From the NCBI GenBank assembly GCA_040755215.1, contig JBFMBG010000004.1, positions 8,235 through 72,234 of the forward strand: a stretch of DNA of 64,000 nucleotides, given 5' to 3'. Both the position numbers and the translations under genes were made by a program. This stretch comes from JAIMBK01 sp040755215. GTDB taxonomy: Bacteria; Bacillota; Desulfotomaculia; Desulfotomaculales; Nap2-2B. Shown here piece after piece: positions 6,828 to 16,067 of the stretch (positions are counted from its first letter, which is position 1; the number at the start of each line of letters is the position of its first letter). The notes beneath the pieces are model-generated. The model was not told the DNA's origin, ran no database searches, and saw nothing but the letters and a program-made list of their open reading frames with translations.

Positions 6828-9515
6828 TCACGCTATTTTTTCAATGCGCACAGTGCATACCTTCAGCTCCGGGATTTTGGCGATGGGGTCGCGGGCCGGG
6901 TTGGTCAGCCTGTTGACGGCCACCTCCGGGTAGTGGAAGGAGGTGAAGACCATCCCCGGGGTTACTTTGTCGGTGACCCGGGCCGCCACTTCCACGCTGC
7001 CGCGGCGGGAGGTTACGCGGACTTTGTCCCCGTCGCAGATGCCCAGCTTCTCGGCGTCGGCGCGGTTGATTTCCAGGTACTCCTCCGGATACGCCGCTTC
7101 CAGGGCACCGGTGCGCATGGTCATGGTGCCGGTGTGGTAGTGGTAGAGCCGGCGGCCGGTGCTCAGGACCAGCGGGTACTCGGCGTCGGGCAGTTCGTCC
7201 GGCGGGACGTATTCCACCGGGTGGAATCTGCCCAGACCCCGGGAGAACCTGCCCGCGTGCAGGAACCTGGTGCCGGGGTGATCGGGGGTGGGGCAGGGCC
7301 ACTGCAGGCTTCCCTGCTCCAGCCGCGCGTAGGAGATGCCGCCGTAGGACGGGGTGAGCCGGGCTATTTCCTCCATAATCTCTTCGGGGGAGGAGTAGCG
7401 CATGGAATGGCCCATGGCCGCGGCCAAAAGGCAGATGATCTCCCAGTCGGCCTTCGCGTCCCCCACCGGTTCGACCGCTTTACGCACCCGCTGCACCCGG
7501 CGCTCGGTATTGGTGAAGGTGCCGTCCTTTTCGGCAAAGCTGGCCGCGGGCAGGACCACGTAGGCGAGCTGTGCCGTTTCGGTGAGGAAAATGTCCTGCA
7601 CCACCAGGAAGTCCAGTTTTTCCAGGGCGTGGACCACGTGGTCCGCGTCGGCGTCGGACAGGACCGGGTTCTCGCCCATGATGTACATGGCCCTGATCCG
7701 GCCGTCGCCGGCGGCTTCCAGGATCTCGCCCACGGTGAGGCCGGGTTTGGCTGGAAGGTCCGGCACGCCCCAGGCGGCGGCGAACTTCTTCCGGGCGTTT
7801 TCATCGGCCACCGGCTGGTAGCCGGTGAAGACGTTGGGCAGCGCCCCCATGTCGCAGGCGCCCTGGACGTTGTTCTGGCCCCGCAGGGGGTTGACCCCGC
7901 TGGACTCCTTGCCGATCTGGCCGCAGAGCATGGCCAGGTTGGCGATGGCAAAGACGTTGTGGGTGCCGCAGATGTGTTGGGTGACCCCCATGGTATACAG
8001 GATGGTGGCGTTCTTCGCCCCGGCGTAGCCCCGGGCCACCTGCCTGACGGCCTCCGCGGGCACGCCGGTGATGCCCTCCACGTATTCCGGGGTGTACTTT
8101 TCCACCGTGGCCTTCAGCGCCTCGAACTCTTCGGTGCGCTCCCGGACGAATTCCTTGTTCCAGAGTCCCTCGGCGATGATCACGTGGGCCAGACCGTTGT
8201 AAAGGGCAATGTCGGTCCCCGGCTTGATCCGGAGGTGGTGGTGGGCGATTTCGGCCACCTCGGTTTTGCGCGGGTCCACCACCGCCAGGGTGGCGCCGCT
8301 GCGCACCGCCTTTTTCACCTGGATGCCGATGATCGGGTGGGAATCGGTTGTGTTGGTGCCGGAGGCCAGAATGAAGTCCGCCCCGGCAATTTCTCTGATG
8401 GTATTGGTCATCGCACCGCTGCCGAATGCTGCCGCCAGACCGGCGACCGTCGGCGCGTGTCAGAGGCGGGCGCAGTGGTCGATATTGTTGGTACCGATCA
8501 CCGCGCGGGCGAATTTATTCATCAGGTAGTTCTCTTCGTTGGTGCAGCGGGCGGAAGACAGAATACCGACGGCGTCCGGGCCGTACTGCTCCTTCACCGC
8601 CTTGAGCTTTTCCGCCACCAGCCCGATTGCCTCCGCCCAGGAGGCCTCCACGAACCGGCCGTCCTTTTTGATCAGCGGTTTTTTCAGCCGGTCGGGGTGG
8701 TGGATAAAGCCGTAGCCGAAGCGGCCCTTGACGCACAGGGCGCGCCCGTTCACCTCGCCGTCGGTGGAGGTTACGCCGATCACCCTCCCGTCCTTGACGT
8801 TCAGGTCAAAGGTACAGCCGGTGCCGCAGTAAGGACAGGTGGTGGTGACTTTCTTTATTTCCCAGGTGCGGGCGGCGCCGCGCAGCCCTTTTTCCTGCAG
8901 CGCCCCTACCGGGCACACGGCCACGCAGTTGCCGCAGAAGACGCACTCGGATTGCCCCAGGCTGGTGTCCATGGCCGGGGTGATTTTCGTGTTGAAACCC
9001 CGGTAGGCGAAATCCACGATGTTTTTGCCCTGCACCTCGGCGCATATGCGCACGCATTTGCCGCACAGGATGCATTTGTTTAAATCCCGCACGATAAAGG
9101 GGTTGTCGTCCTCAACGGGGTAACTGTGTCTTTCCCCGGGGAAAGTGCCGCTGCGCACGCCGTAAAGGTAGGCGTAGTCCTGCAGGCGGCAGTCGCCGTT
9201 TTTCCCGCAGGTCAGGCAGTCCTCCGGGTGGTTGGAAAGCAACAGGTCCAGGATGGTTTGCCGGGCTTCGATGACGGCCGGCGAGGCGGTGTGGACCACC
9301 ATCCCGTCGGCGGCGGCGGTGACGCAGGAAGCCGGCAGGTTGCGCATCCCCGGAATTTCCACCACGCACAGCCGGCAGCCGCCCCAGCCGGACAGTTCCG
9401 GGTCGTGGCACAGGGTGGGGATGAAGATCCCCGCCTGCCGCGCCGCCTCCAGGACGGTGGTGCCGGCCGGGACGGTGACCTGTTGGCCATCTATGGTTAA
9501 GGTGATCTCAGCCAC
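6828..9515 (-). CDS. fdhA: Selenocysteine-containing formate dehydrogenase catalytic subunit
   Basis: One reading frame of 895 residues interrupted by TGA at 8460-8462, which I read as selenocysteine at position 352. The frame on both sides fits formate dehydrogenase: the residues around the TGA are NNIDHCARL-U-HAPTVAGLA, the same pattern as around selenocysteine in E. coli FdhF. The N-terminus is NuoG-like: a [2Fe-2S] domain (CHDPELSGWGGCRLCVVE), a His/Cys cluster region (CLTCGKNGDCRLQDY), two ferredoxin motifs (CILCGKCVRIC, CVFCGNCVAVCP), then CPYCGTGC and the bis-pterin domain. The enzyme oxidises formate or reduces CO2 in the cytoplasm. NuoG-, NuoF- and NuoE-like genes upstream suggest an NAD(P)-linked, possibly electron-bifurcating complex. 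Start at GTG after a GGAGG site. Metal could be W or Mo. Confidence 0.93.
8430..8459 (-). promoter_or_regulatory. SECIS-like hairpin after the selenocysteine TGA
   Basis: Starting 12 bases after the TGA, the transcript can form a six-pair stem, GUCGCC with GGCGGC, closed by the five-base loop GGUCU. The E. coli fdhF SECIS carries the same GGUCU in its apical loop, which is bound by SelB. The hairpin lies at complement(8431..8447) inside the coding sequence, as bacterial SECIS elements do. Confidence 0.8.
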
Positions 9516-9635
9516 TTGTTGATGTGCCTCCTTTCCTAATAGGATTAGGGATTAGGGGTTAGGGATTAGGGTAGCACTTTTAGCCGAAAACCGGCTGCTG
9601 ATTCCCGATCCCTATATTCTCTGTGTTCTCTGTGG

Positions 9636-10562
9636 CTAACTTTTTTGTCCCAGCTTTTCCAAAATCTCCCCCAGCCCCAGGGCTTCCGCCCAGGAGACCG
9701 GGACGAATTCCCCGCCTTTTTTCAGCATGGGCGTGAGCGGTTCTTCTACGTAGCGCAGCTCTAAGCCCAGGCGGCCCTTTAAGCACAGGGGCCGGCCGGG
9801 GGCGGGGGCTTTGGCGGTAACACCGATGACTTTACCGTCCTTGACGTTCAGGTCGAATTTGCAGCCGCTGTCGCAAAAAGTACAGGTTACCTCTTGTTTA
9901 GTGATCTCCCAGGTGCGCCCCTTGCCGGCCAGCGGCTTGTAGGTGAGCGCGCCGACCGGGCAAACGGCCACGCAGCGGGCGCAGTAAACACAGTCCGATT
10001 CGGCCAGGTCCGTGTCCATGGCGGTGACGATTTTGGTTTGGAACCCGCGGTAGCCGAAGTCGATGACCGCCCGCTCCGCCACGGCCTGGCAGGTGCGCAC
10101 GCAGCGCCCGCAGAGGATGCATTTGTTTTGGTCCCGGATGATGTAGGGATTGCTGTCGTCCAGGGGGTAATTTTTCTTTTCCCCGCTGAAGCTGGTCTGC
10201 CCGACGCCGTAGAGGAAGCAGTAGTCCTGCAGGCGGCAGTCGCCGTTTTTGGCGCAGGTCAGGCAGTCCAGCGGGTGGTTGGCCAAAAGCAAATCCAGAA
10301 TCGTTCGCCTTGCTTCGATGACCGCCTCCGATGCGGTGTAGACCACCATGCCTTCGGCGGCGGCGGTGACACAGGAGGCCGGCAGGTTGCGCATCCCCGG
10401 GATTTCCACGACGCACAGGCGGCAGGCGCCGAAGCCCGGGAAGTCCGGGTCGTGGCACAGGGTGGGGATGAAGATCCCCGCCTGCCGCGCCGCCTCCAGG
10501 ACGGTGGTGCCGGCCGGGACGGTGACTTTTTGGCCGTCTATGGTTAAAGTGACGTTAGCCAC
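9636..10562 (-). CDS. NuoG-like iron-sulfur subunit, truncated FdhA paralogue
   Basis: A 308-residue protein closely resembling the first 300 residues of the adjacent FdhA. It keeps the [2Fe-2S] motif (CHDPDFPGFGACRLCVVE), the CLTCAKNGDCRLQDY region, two ferredoxin motifs (CILCGRCVRTC, CVYCARCVAVCP) and CTFCDSGC, the counterpart of the catalytic-domain cluster. It stops just inside the pterin domain (VPVSWAEALGLG), so it cannot be a formate dehydrogenase by itself. It probably relays electrons between FdhA and the NuoF-like subunit. DNA near its start is almost identical to that of fdhA. GTG start after an AAGGAGGG site. A truncated duplicate or a genuine short NuoG/HydA-N-like subunit are both possible. 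Confidence 0.82.
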   Translation of the reverse strand: MANVTLTIDGQKVTVPAGTTVLEAARQAGIFIPTLCHDPDFPGFGACRLCVVEIPGMRNLPASCVTAAAEGMVVYTASEAVIEARRTILDLLLANHPLDCLTCAKNGDCRLQDYCFLYGVGQTSFSGEKKNYPLDDSNPYIIRDQNKCILCGRCVRTCQAVAERAVIDFGYRGFQTKIVTAMDTDLAESDCVYCARCVAVCPVGALTYKPLAGKGRTWEITKQEVTCTFCDSGCKFDLNVKDGKVIGVTAKAPAPGRPLCLKGRLGLELRYVEEPLTPMLKKGGEFVPVSWAEALGLGEILEKLGQKS

Positions 10563-10580
10563 CTGGTAAACCCTCCTTTT

Positions 10581-12533
10581 CTATGCTTTTTCCACCGCGC
10601 CGAATTTGCACTTCTGCAGGCAGTTGCCGCACTTGATGCACTTGGCCGGGTCGATGACGTGCGGCTGCTTCTTTTCGCCGGTGATGGCGCCGGCCGGGCA
10701 GGACCGGGCGCAGTTGCCGCAGCCGGTGCATTTTTCCGCGTTGATGGTGTAGACCAGCAGGGCCTGGCAGACGTGGGCCGGGCAGCGCTTCTCGACGATG
10801 TGCGCCTCGTACTCGTGCCGGAAGTAGCGCAGCGTGGACAGGATGGGGTTGGGGCAGGTCTGACCCAAACCGCACAGCGCCGTATTCTGCACCACTTTAG
10901 ACAAACGCTCCAGCGTGTCCAGGTCTTCGATCCGGCCTTCGCCCGCGCAGATCCGGGTGAGGATTTCCAGCATGCGCTTGGTCCCCTCCCGGCACGGCGT
11001 GCATTTGCCGCACGACTCGGCCTGGGTGAAGTTCAAGAAGAACCTGGCCACGTCCACCATGCAGGTGGTCTCGTCCATTACCACCAGCCCGCCGGAGCCC
11101 ATGATGGCGCCCGCGGCGGTCAGGGAATCGTAGTCCACCGGCAGATCCAGCTTTTCGTCGGGCAGGCAGCCGCCGGAAGGGCCGCCGATCTGGACGGCCT
11201 TGAACTTTTTGTTGTCCCGGATGCCGCCGCCCACGCCGAAGATGATTTCCCGCATGGAAATGCCCATGGGCACTTCCACCAGGCCGGTATTGTTGACCTT
11301 GCCGGTCAGCGCGAAGATTTTCGTCCCTTTGCTCTTTTCCGTGCCCATGGCGGCGTACCAGGCGCCGCCGTTCTTGATGATCAGCGGGACGTTGGCGTAG
11401 GTTTCCACGTTGTTTAAGTTGGTCGGTTTGCCCCACAGCCCTTTCTGGGCGGGGAAGGGCGGCCGCACCCGCGGCATCCCCCGGTTTCCTTCAATGGACG
11501 TCAGCAGGGCGGTTTCCTCGCCGCAGACGAAGGCGCCGGCACCCGCCTTGATTTTAAGGTGGAAGTTGAAACCGGAGTTCAGGATATTGTCGCCGATCAG
11601 GCCGTACTGTTCGGCCTGGGCGATGGCGATTTTCAGCCGGTGGATGGCCAGCGGGTATTCCGCCCGCACGTAGATGTACCCTTCGTCGGCCCCCACGGCG
11701 TAGCCGCAGACCAGCATTCCTTCCAGCACCGCGTGGGGGTCGCCTTCCAAAACGCTGCGGTCCATGAAGGCGCCGGGATCGCCTTCGTCAGCGTTGCAGA
11801 CGACGTATTTTTTATCCCCTTGGGCCGCGCGCACGAAGCTCCACTTCATCCCCGTGGGGAAGCCGGCGCCGCCGCGGCCGCGCAATCCCGAGATTTTAAC
11901 TTCCTCGATGACCTGTTCCGGGCTCATTTCAAAAAGCGCTTTGGTCAGCGCCAGGTAGCCGCCGCCGGCCACGTAGTCGGCGATATTCTCCGGGTTGATG
12001 TGCCCGCAGTTGTGCAGCACCAGCCGCTGCTGCCGGGCATAAAACGGAACGGTTTCGTAGGTCAGCGCCCGCTCGCCGGTGGCGGGGTCGACGTAAAGCA
12101 AACGTTCCACGACGTTGCCGTTCACCAAATGTTCGGTCACGATTTCCGGGACGTCCTCCACCTGCACCCGGGTATAGAATATCTTTTGGGGCTCGATAAT
12201 CATCAGCGGCCCCTGCTCGCAGAAACCGTGGCAGCCGGTTATTTTCACCGTTATTTGTTCAGTCAGCCCCTGGCGGGCCAGTTCCTCTTCCAAAGCCTCC
12301 ACCAGGCGCCGGGAGCCGGAAGAGGTGCAGCCTGTCCCGGCGCAGATTAAAATCTGCCGCCGCGGGGAGTCCGCCGGCAAATGGATGGCGGCCAGCAAGT
12401 CCCGGTGTTTGCTGCGGCAGCTTTCCTCCTCGTGGCACAAAGGCCCCTCCGTCCGGCACCGGACGTAATCCTGGCAGGGGGTGGCCGGGCTGTGGAAGCA
12501 CTTTTCGCAGCATCTATCCATTAAAGATTGCAT
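10581..12533 (-). CDS. NuoF/HylB-like NADH-binding flavoprotein subunit
   Basis: 650 residues, domains in order: a Cys-rich N-terminus (CCEKCFHSPATPCQDYVRC), a thioredoxin-like [2Fe-2S] domain (ICAGTGCTSSGS, about residue 62), the FMN/NADH domain with GLRGRGGAGFPTGMKW (about 220) and ADEGDPGAFMDRSVLEGDPH (about 248), the SLBB region, a [4Fe-4S] site (SCGKCTPCREGTKRML, about 535), and two C-terminal ferredoxin motifs (CTGCGNCARSCP, CIKCGNCLQKC). This is the architecture of the beta subunit of NAD-linked bifurcating hydrogenases and formate dehydrogenases. It would pass electrons between NAD(H) and the Fe-S chain of FdhA. It lies between the NuoG-like and NuoE-like genes with short gaps (18 and 13 bases), clearly an operon. 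Confidence 0.93.
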   Translation of the reverse strand: MQSLMDRCCEKCFHSPATPCQDYVRCRTEGPLCHEEESCRSKHRDLLAAIHLPADSPRRQILICAGTGCTSSGSRRLVEALEEELARQGLTEQITVKITGCHGFCEQGPLMIIEPQKIFYTRVQVEDVPEIVTEHLVNGNVVERLLYVDPATGERALTYETVPFYARQQRLVLHNCGHINPENIADYVAGGGYLALTKALFEMSPEQVIEEVKISGLRGRGGAGFPTGMKWSFVRAAQGDKKYVVCNADEGDPGAFMDRSVLEGDPHAVLEGMLVCGYAVGADEGYIYVRAEYPLAIHRLKIAIAQAEQYGLIGDNILNSGFNFHLKIKAGAGAFVCGEETALLTSIEGNRGMPRVRPPFPAQKGLWGKPTNLNNVETYANVPLIIKNGGAWYAAMGTEKSKGTKIFALTGKVNNTGLVEVPMGISMREIIFGVGGGIRDNKKFKAVQIGGPSGGCLPDEKLDLPVDYDSLTAAGAIMGSGGLVVMDETTCMVDVARFFLNFTQAESCGKCTPCREGTKRMLEILTRICAGEGRIEDLDTLERLSKVVQNTALCGLGQTCPNPILSTLRYFRHEYEAHIVEKRCPAHVCQALLVYTINAEKCTGCGNCARSCPAGAITGEKKQPHVIDPAKCIKCGNCLQKCKFGAVEKA

Positions 12534-12546
12534 GGTTTCTGCCCCC

Positions 12547-13038
12547 TTACTCGTAATTCTCCAGTATTCCGGCCGCTCTTTCCGGGGTCAGGCGGCCGTG
12601 GGTGTCGTCGTTCACCATCATGACGGGGGCCAGGCCGCAGGCGCCCAGGCAGGCCACGGTTTCCAGCGTGTAGCGCAGGTCCGGCGTGGTTTCGTTTCTG
12701 CCCACGCCCAGGCGCTCAGAAACGGATTCAAAAACCCGTGCCGCGCCCCGCACGTGGCAGGCCGTTCCCTGGCAGATCCGGATGATGTTCCGCCCCCGCG
12801 GTTTTAAGTGGAACTGGGCATAAAAAGTAGCTACTCCGAAGGTCTTGCTGAAAGGAATCTTCAGCTCGGCCGAAATTTTTTGCATCACTTCCTTCGGAAG
12901 GTAGCCGTAAATTTCCTGGGCCCCCTGGAGGAGCGGGATAAGCGCCCCTTTCACGCTCCGGTACTCCGCAAACAGCTTTTGCAACGCTTCTTCTCTGGCC
13001 TTTTCATCTTGCGCGCAGTGACATCCAGACAAGCTCAT
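12547..13038 (-). CDS. NuoE-like [2Fe-2S] subunit
   Basis: A 163-residue thioredoxin-fold protein of the NuoE/HylC family. The [2Fe-2S] ligands are the Cys in CQGTACHVRGA (two Cys, about residue 92) and in CLGACGLAPVMMVND (two Cys, about residue 131). It is the first gene of the formate dehydrogenase complex. I choose the ATG next to GGGAAGGGGAG rather than the upstream in-frame ATG, because the extra residues (MPLCLLPLCLL) come from the intergenic GGCACAAAG repeat and are not protein-like. The N-terminal CHCAQDE segment is unusual but short. Confidence 0.9.
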   Translation of the reverse strand: MSLSGCHCAQDEKAREEALQKLFAEYRSVKGALIPLLQGAQEIYGYLPKEVMQKISAELKIPFSKTFGVATFYAQFHLKPRGRNIIRICQGTACHVRGAARVFESVSERLGVGRNETTPDLRYTLETVACLGACGLAPVMMVNDDTHGRLTPERAAGILENYE

Positions 13039-13065
13039 CTCCCCTTCCCAGATATTTTTTAATAA

Positions 13066-13340
13066 TAGGCACAAAGGCAACAGGCACAAAGGCACAAAGG
13101 TGTGAACAGGTCTATTTAGTTCTCTTTGTGGCTCAGTTCCTCAATTTTCATCACGGCAGGCCCAAAGTATCCCTGGCCCTAAGGTACAAAGAATTCAGTT
13201 ATCAGTCGAAAGTCAAGCAGACCTCAGTTTAAGGGAGGTTCGCGTTAGCGAATTCCTTCTATCCCGACGACTGACTTCCGATGTCCGACGACTTTTATTT
13301 GTGACTTAAGTGCCTTAGTGCCTTTGTCCCTTTGTGCCTC
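13066..13340. repeat. Intergenic repeats: GGCACAAAG units and an imperfect palindrome
   Basis: Between the NuoE-like gene and the folate gene lie tandem GGCACAAAG units (about 13068-13100) and oppositely oriented TTTGTGCC/GTGCCTTTG units (about 13306-13340). In between, around 13195-13292, an imperfect inverted repeat has a central TTCGC-GTTA-GCGAA hairpin. The same GGCACAAAG family recurs near 22.4 kb and 37.8 kb. The 3' end of the folate gene lies inside the second arm. Confidence 0.6.
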
Positions 13341-13908
13341 TTACATAAATCACCCGTTTCTCCGTAACCAGGCAGTGCACCGGGCAATCGTAGGGATCGG
13401 GCGTGATTTCCGGGCGGATTTGCAGCTCGAAGGCCGGGGCGACGTGAAAACAGTCCGGCCTGGTCTGCGGCAGGAAGCGGTCGTAGTAACCGCCGCCGTA
13501 GCCCAGGCGGTTTCCTTTTTCGTCAAAGGCCACGCCCGGCACCACCACCAGGTCGATTTCGGCCAGCTCCACAGGGCGCAGCCGGCCGGGGGCGGGTTCC
13601 AGGATGCCCCAGGTGCCCGGCGCCAGATCCTCCGGAAAATTGAGTAAAAGCGAAGGAATTAACCGCCTGTCCCGGGGATCGGTAAAGGGCACCGCCACCC
13701 GTTTGCCCCGGGCCAAAGACTCCTTAATCAAACCTTCCGTCCGCACTTCGTTGCGAAAATCCACGTAGGTCATTAAAACGGCTGCCCGGCGGTACTCTTC
13801 CAAAGCCAGCAGCCTTTTTATGATCATTGCGCTTTTGGCGGAAACTTCTTGCTCGGCAAGGGCTAAGCGGGCTTTGAGCGTCTCTTTTCTTATTTCTCTT
13901 TTGCGCAT
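13315..13908 (-). CDS. 5-formyltetrahydrofolate cyclo-ligase
   Basis: Converts 5-formyl-THF to 5,10-methenyl-THF using ATP. At 197 residues it has the normal length. Signatures are the basic N-terminus RKREIRKETLKARLAL with the substrate-binding Lys/Arg, MTYVDFRNEVRT (about residue 45), the C-terminal DLVVVPGVAFDEKGNRLGYGGGYYDRFL (ATP-binding GxGGGYYDRFL) and the ending LVTEKRVI. The last residues (VRGTKGQRH) are encoded by the GGCACAAAG intergenic repeat, so the C-terminus has probably been extended by it. It stands alone; folate metabolism links it loosely to the neighbouring formate genes. Confidence 0.93.
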   Translation of the reverse strand: MRKREIRKETLKARLALAEQEVSAKSAMIIKRLLALEEYRRAAVLMTYVDFRNEVRTEGLIKESLARGKRVAVPFTDPRDRRLIPSLLLNFPEDLAPGTWGILEPAPGRLRPVELAEIDLVVVPGVAFDEKGNRLGYGGGYYDRFLPQTRPDCFHVAPAFELQIRPEITPDPYDCPVHCLVTEKRVIYVRGTKGQRH

Positions 13909-14156
13909 GAAATTCCTCCAAAAATCGGGCGAAATTTAACAGAATACCTCCCCTAGCTTATCATAAATGTTGCTTAAAAAAAAGGGGAAAAAGCAGGGCA
14001 ATTTCAACCGGGTTCTGGATAGTTGAGGCAGTTGAAAGCACAATTGTTTTCAAGGCAGGGTTATGGTATTATGAAAGCAAAGTTTTTGAGAAGTTGTTCA
14101 CCAAAGATAGACGCCTTTCCCCGTATTTCTTAATCCTTGAACTTTTTGTTTTTAAG

Positions 14157-14500
14157 TCTTACGCAGCGGAGTAAATATTCTACGAAACCGCTCACTTTAG
14201 CTGGGCCTGGGGGTTGTCCTGAGCGAACGACTTGCGCAGCGCCGGTAACAGCACCCGGCGAAGCGAGGGTAACCGGACTTGCGGCGCGAAACCAGCGGCA
14301 CCCAAAAGTTGCGCAAGAAAGCGAAAATATTCTCTGGGAACAAAGGTACCGTTAGAAATCGAACGGGATCATGCCGCCTTTGCAGCGCCGCTAGTCCGGT
14401 CCGAAGCGAGCTGCGGTGCTGTCGGCGCGAAGCATCGGAGTGAGCCAAGGACAACCCCCAGGCCCTAGCGGGTTTGCTGAATACTTACGCTGCGGATTCG
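14157..14500. repeat. Long non-coding palindromic element, MITE-like
   Basis: About 340 bp whose ends are inverted copies of each other. The inner arms are a perfect 18-base inverted repeat (14203-14220 with 14448-14465). Outside these the arms continue imperfectly for about 40 bases (CGCAGCG, TATTC and AAACCGCT on the left recur in reverse complement on the right). No convincing gene lies inside. It sits directly upstream of the sigma-54 activator gene. The rest of 13909-14523 shows no gene. Confidence 0.75.
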
Positions 14501-14523
14501 TTTTTGTACGGCGGGTGGTGAGC

Positions 14524-15867
14524 ATGGACCAAAATACGGGCCGGCAAAGCTTTCCGGGGATCACCAGCATTATCATGGAAAGCATTGCCGACGGAGTTTT
14601 CACGGTCGACCGGGAGTGGCGGATCACCTCTTTTAACCGGGCGGCGGAAGAAATTACCGGTTTTCCGCGCGAGCAGGCCATCGGCCGGTATTGCCGGGAA
14701 ATTTTTCGGGCCGACATTTGCGAGACGGGCTGTGCCTTAAGGCAAACAATCGAAACGGGCTGCCCGGTGGTGAACAAGGCGGTTTACATCGTCAACGCAA
14801 AGGGGAAAAGGATGCCCATCAGCATCAGTACGGGCGTTTTAAAAAACGGCCGGCTGGTCATCGGCGGGGTGGAAACTTTCCGGGACTTAAGCCTGGTGGA
14901 GGAACTGCGGAAAGAATTGTCCGGCCGGTACACCTTTGCCGACATGATCAGTAAAAATTACCGGCTGCAGCAGATTTTTAAGGTCTTGCCCGACATCGCC
15001 AAAAGCGACAGCGCCGTGTTAATCGAGGGGCCCACCGGCTCCGGCAAAGAGCTGCTGGCCAGGGCCATTCACAACTTGAGCCCGCGCCGCCACAAACCTT
15101 TTGTGGCGGTCAATTGCGCCGCCCTGCCCGACACTTTGCTGGAGTCGGAATTGTTCGGCTATGAGGCGGGCGCCTTTACCGACGCCAGGAGAAGCAAGCC
15201 CGGCCGCTTCGCCCGCGCGCAGGGGGGCACGCTTTTGCTGGACGAAATCGGGGACATCCCGGTGCCTTTGCAGGTGAAGCTTTTGCGTGTTTTGCAGGAG
15301 AAAGAATACGAGCCCCTGGGAACCACCCGGCCGGTCAAGGCCGACGTCAGGATTCTGGCGGCCACCAATAAAAACCTGACCGAGCTGATGGAAAGGGGCC
15401 TGTTTCGCCGCGACCTGTATTACCGGATCAATGTGCTTACGTTGACCCTGCCTCCTTTGCGCGAGCGCCGGGAAGACATCCCTTTGCTGGTTGAACATTT
15501 GATCGGCCGGTTCAATCTCCTCAAGGGTAAGGACGTGGTGGGCATTTCCGAGGAAGCGCTGGCCGTTTTAATGCAACACGATTTTCCGGGCAACGTCAGG
15601 GAACTGGAAAATATCATCGAGCACGCCTTTATCCTGATTAAGGGCGGCCTCATCCAGCCGGAGCATTTGCCCGGCTATTTGCAAAATGCAACCCGGGGGC
15701 TGCGGCCTCCGGAAAGGCAAACCCTGGCGGAGGCGGAAGCCCGCTTGATTTACGAGGCGCTGCTCCGCAACGGCTTTAGACGCCTGGCCACCGCCCGGGA
15801 GCTGGGCATCGATAAAACCACGCTGTGGCGGAAGATTAAACGCTACGGGATCAAAATTCCCGGGTAA
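14524..15867 (+). CDS. Sigma-54-dependent activator with PAS sensor
   Basis: A 447-residue enhancer-binding protein. A PAS domain occupies about residues 10-130 (ITSFNRAAEEITGFPREQAIGRYC) and includes a Cys-rich part (REIFRADICETGC). The AAA+ domain carries Walker A GPTGSGKE (about residue 168), the sigma-54 contact loop as GAFTDA in place of the usual GAFTGA, Walker B GGTLLLDEIGD (about 234), and the NVRELEN sensor. The C-terminus is a Fis-type helix-turn-helix (ARELGIDKTTLWRKIKRYGI). It probably switches on the two genes downstream, which have a sigma-54-like promoter. Start: ATG after GGGTGGTGA; an upstream extension would run into the palindromic element. The PAS ligand is unknown. Confidence 0.92.
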   Translation: MDQNTGRQSFPGITSIIMESIADGVFTVDREWRITSFNRAAEEITGFPREQAIGRYCREIFRADICETGCALRQTIETGCPVVNKAVYIVNAKGKRMPISISTGVLKNGRLVIGGVETFRDLSLVEELRKELSGRYTFADMISKNYRLQQIFKVLPDIAKSDSAVLIEGPTGSGKELLARAIHNLSPRRHKPFVAVNCAALPDTLLESELFGYEAGAFTDARRSKPGRFARAQGGTLLLDEIGDIPVPLQVKLLRVLQEKEYEPLGTTRPVKADVRILAATNKNLTELMERGLFRRDLYYRINVLTLTLPPLRERREDIPLLVEHLIGRFNLLKGKDVVGISEEALAVLMQHDFPGNVRELENIIEHAFILIKGGLIQPEHLPGYLQNATRGLRPPERQTLAEAEARLIYEALLRNGFRRLATARELGIDKTTLWRKIKRYGIKIPG

Positions 15868-15943
15868 AAAGAAAATCCCCTGATCCGGGAAATTCCCTGA
15901 TCCAGAAAGCAGCGGGGCAGAAACAGCAGAGAAGATACCGCCT

Positions 15944-15999
15944 GGTGCAAAATGAAATATAACGGGGCAGAAAAGGGTGCAAAATGCACCCTTTTCTGC
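15944..15999. promoter_or_regulatory. Candidate activator sites: repeat and 33-bp palindrome
   Basis: GGTGCAAAATG occurs at 15944-15954 and again at 15976-15986, 32 bases apart (about three helical turns). CGGGGCAGAAA is also repeated (15913-15923 and 15963-15973). The second copy lies in a perfect 15-bp inverted repeat with an AAA centre, 15967-15999. No T-run follows, so it is less likely to be a terminator. These could be upstream activating sites for the sigma-54 activator (inference). Confidence 0.55.
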
Positions 16000-16067
16000 T
16001 TGCCGGGGGTATGGGCGGAGCGGCAAAAGTCCTTGCGGCACCCTGGAAAGATCGCCTTTTTCTCTTC

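Noticed and set aside
8460..8462. The TGA read as a true stop, giving two separate fdhA genes or a nonsense pseudogene
   Set aside because: The frame and conserved motifs continue exactly through the TGA, the downstream part has no ribosome site at a start codon, and a SECIS-like hairpin follows.
6933..9083. A 716-codon open frame on the plus strand opposite fdhA
   Set aside because: It is the GC-rich antisense shadow of fdhA. Its composition is Gly/His/Val-rich without domain motifs, and the selenoprotein on the other strand explains the region fully.
9541..9575. Telomere-like GGATTAGGG tandem units
   Set aside because: A short run of four imperfect units in an intergenic gap; too small to support a special function.
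14203..14465. A CRISPR array or an insertion sequence with a transposase
   Set aside because: There are no regularly spaced repeats and no transposase frame; only a long palindrome remains. No CRISPR array was seen anywhere in the window.
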